From Firmicutes bacterium UBA1702 (GTDB taxonomy: Bacteria > Bacillota > Clostridia > Peptostreptococcales > Anaerovoracaceae): a DNA stretch of 14,103 nucleotides. Shown one piece after another: positions 12,648 through 14,103 of this stretch (positions within the stretch are counted from its first letter, which is position 1; every line of letters begins with the position of its first letter). The stretch lies in assembly GCA_002320005.1 (NCBI GenBank), contig DCJK01000028.1, forward strand, positions 1 through 14,103, written 5' to 3'. The notes beneath the pieces are model-generated. The model did no database searches. It saw only the letters and a list, made by a program, of their open reading frames with translations, and was not told the origin of the DNA. A program made the position numbers and the translations under genes.

Positions 12648-13899
12648 AATTCAAATAATAATCTAAACAACTGAGAAGTCCTCGCTTTGCGAGGATTTCT
12701 TTGCTAATGAGGTGTAGTCCTGTTGTCTTTGCCACCGCCTGATAGTGGTCTCCAAGTCCAACAGACTGTTTTGCCATCCATTCGGGTGCTCCCAGTTTTC
12801 TCAATCCCCAATAGCGTTTTCCACTTTTCTTCCACTGTTTCCATATGACAATTCTCATTCTTGTACGCAGATGTTCATCTATTCTGATGAGGTTTTTCTT
12901 CATACTTCCGATTCTGAAGTAGTTTATCCATCCACGTATGACTTGATTGAGTTTCTCAATTCTGTAGTCCATACTCACTGACCAGCTTCTTTTCGTCAGC
13001 TGTTTCAGCTTTCTTTCAAACCTTTTAATTGAATCCTTGTGTGGTCTTGCCTTCCAGCCCTCTGTTCCTTTCCAGAATCCAAAACCCAGATATTTCAGCT
13101 TGCTTGGTGTCGTAACCTTTGTTTTGGTTGCGTTCACTTTTAGCCCAAGCTTCTTCTCTATCCACTTTGTAATTGTGTGCATTACTCTGTTAGCTGCTGC
13201 ACTACTTCCTACTGCTATCACACAGTCATCTGCATATCTTACAAAGTGCAGTCCTCTGGCTTCTAATTCCTTATCCAGTTCATTAAGCATTATGTTGCTT
13301 AACAGCGGTGAAAGATTGCCACCTTGCGGGGTTCCTTTGTTGGTTTCTTCATATCTGCCCCTTACCATTACTCCTGCATTAAGGTACTTCCTAATGAGTG
13401 ATTCGGTATCAGGGTCTTGTATGAGTTTCCCCACTAATGTCATAAGTTTGTCCTGTGGTACATTGTCGAAGAACTTTTCGAGGTCGATATCCACTACATA
13501 AGTGTATCCATCATTGAAGTATTCCAGTAGTTTCACAATCGCCTGCTGAGCCCTGCGATTTGGTCTGAACCCATAGCTGTACTCACTAAAGTGTGGTTCA
13601 ACTATCGGCGTCAGTCTTTGCACAATTGCCTGCTCGATGATTCTGTCTACTACCGTCGGTACTCCAAGATTTCGTACTCCTCCATCCGGTTTTGGTATTT
13701 CTACTCGTCTTACCGGTTTTGGCTTGTACTTTCTCTCTCGGATTTTGTCTCGGATATTTACCCAGTTTTCTTTGAGATAGTCGTCGATTTCCTCTATGTT
13801 AATTCCATCGATTCCACTTGCACCCTTATTGGCTTTGACCTTCTTGTATGCAAGTCTCATATTTTCTCTGCTGAGAATCTCCTCTAACAGTTGTGACAT
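12646..13899 (-). CDS. ltrA: Group II intron reverse transcriptase/maturase
   Basis: An intron-encoded protein of 417 residues that helps splicing and copies the intron into DNA. The reverse transcriptase domain (about 15-275) shows R-R-V-E-I-P-K-P-D-G-G (64-74), the catalytic V-D-I-D-L-E-K-F-F-D (136-145), G-T-P-Q-G-G-N-L-S-P-L-L (189-200) and Y-A-D-D (222-225). The maturase/thumb region follows (290-370) with R-G-W-I-N-Y-F-R-I-G-S (322-332). There is no H-N-H endonuclease domain, as usual for class IIC proteins, and the sequence resembles the GsI-IIC type. I chose the ATG at 13899, nine bases after AAAGGAG, over the upstream GTG at 13932 because the latter has no binding site. The frame is intact. 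Class assignment also rests on the domain V triad. Confidence 0.95.
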   Translation of the reverse strand: MSQLLEEILSRENMRLAYKKVKANKGASGIDGINIEEIDDYLKENWVNIRDKIRERKYKPKPVRRVEIPKPDGGVRNLGVPTVVDRIIEQAIVQRLTPIVEPHFSEYSYGFRPNRRAQQAIVKLLEYFNDGYTYVVDIDLEKFFDNVPQDKLMTLVGKLIQDPDTESLIRKYLNAGVMVRGRYEETNKGTPQGGNLSPLLSNIMLNELDKELEARGLHFVRYADDCVIAVGSSAAANRVMHTITKWIEKKLGLKVNATKTKVTTPSKLKYLGFGFWKGTEGWKARPHKDSIKRFERKLKQLTKRSWSVSMDYRIEKLNQVIRGWINYFRIGSMKKNLIRIDEHLRTRMRIVIWKQWKKSGKRYWGLRKLGAPEWMAKQSVGLGDHYQAVAKTTGLHLISKEILAKRGLLSCLDYYLN

Positions 13900-14103
13900 A
13901 GATTTGTCTCCTTTCTTCGTTATGCTTCGCACTCTCTAAATCCTACCTCCTATGGAAGCTTCTCTCCGTTACGTCTTCGCTACTATCTTCCTCGTCAGAC
14001 ATGAGTACTTACTTTTGCAAGTCCATTTGACTCTTGAATTGTTCAGCCCTTCGCTCCACTTCCATTACTGAAGCTTCCACACTACTATGGCTTCTGCTGA
14101 CTT

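Larger units (their letters stand above)
12581..14103 (-). mobile_element. Group IIC intron, 5' end outside the window
   Basis: A self-splicing retroelement transcribed leftward. It contains an intron-encoded reverse transcriptase without endonuclease domain, followed immediately by domains V and VI and a 3' end at about 12581 (sequence ATTCGAT). The 3' exon begins with six T, which fits the known preference of group IIC introns for the base of intrinsic terminators. Bases 13900-14103 are non-coding domain I-IV RNA upstream of the protein; they hold no further gene and the 5' splice site (expected to start GTG) is not reached. The CGC triad in domain V is the hallmark of class IIC. Nothing in the visible part is broken, so the element may be active. 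Confidence 0.88.

Noticed and set aside
12646..13932. Reverse transcriptase as part of a retron or diversity-generating element
   Set aside because: Domain V and VI RNA follow directly and the protein has the maturase/thumb region of group II intron proteins. There is no template repeat, target gene or retron RNA.

Overview
The window looks like a chromosomal segment of a strictly anaerobic Gram-positive bacterium of the Bacillota, class Clostridia. This rests on the type of [FeFe] hydrogenase, strong AGGAGG-type ribosome binding sites, TTG and GTG starts, a Cthe_2159-type beta-helix protein, a C-terminal wall-anchor-like tail, and a compact group IIC intron. I cannot name a genus from the sequence alone.

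Left part (1-3860). Bases 1-640 hold no intact gene, only short out-of-frame hydrophobic reading frames on the minus strand. A TetR-family regulator (712-1317, +) follows a textbook sigma-A promoter whose -10 box lies inside a 13-bp inverted repeat, so autorepression is likely. Next come two genes truncated head to head at one point near 2632: a secreted Cthe_2159-like beta-helix protein on the minus strand, and a two-component sensor histidine kinase on the plus strand. Both lack the 5' end, start codon and promoter, and no response regulator is present. A single deletion between two divergent genes, or an assembly join, explains this best. A strong hairpin at 3834-3862 separates this part from the convergent operon to its right.

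Middle part (3869-8082, all minus). An operon runs from a strong extended -10 promoter at 8054-8082 through an amidohydrolase, an NhaC-superfamily transporter and a group B-like [FeFe] hydrogenase. The spacing is tight: the stop codon of the first gene overlaps the ribosome binding site of the second, and the third starts 19 bases after the second ends. A small-molecule hydrolase, an ion- or solute-coupled carrier and a hydrogenase in one transcript suggest a metabolic module, but its substrate cannot be read from the sequence.

Right part (8086-12558, all minus). A second run of genes encodes an ABM-fold small protein, a PLP-dependent aminotransferase, a YoaK/DUF1275 membrane protein, and, behind its own promoter-like sequence, a secreted 5'-nucleotidase-type metallophosphoesterase with a cysteine-rich C-terminal module and a variant cell-wall sorting tail. 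A good intrinsic terminator ends this run at 8086-8122.

Right edge (12581-14103, minus). This is the 3' part of a group IIC intron: reverse transcriptase/maturase, domain V with a CGC triad, domain VI, and a T-tract at the start of the 3' exon, which fits insertion into a transcription terminator. The intron 5' end lies outside the window.

I did not find a clearly new defence or mobile system. The items most worth a second look are the double-truncation junction, the hydrogenase/transporter/amidohydrolase operon, and a promoter spacer containing an AGG tandem repeat.
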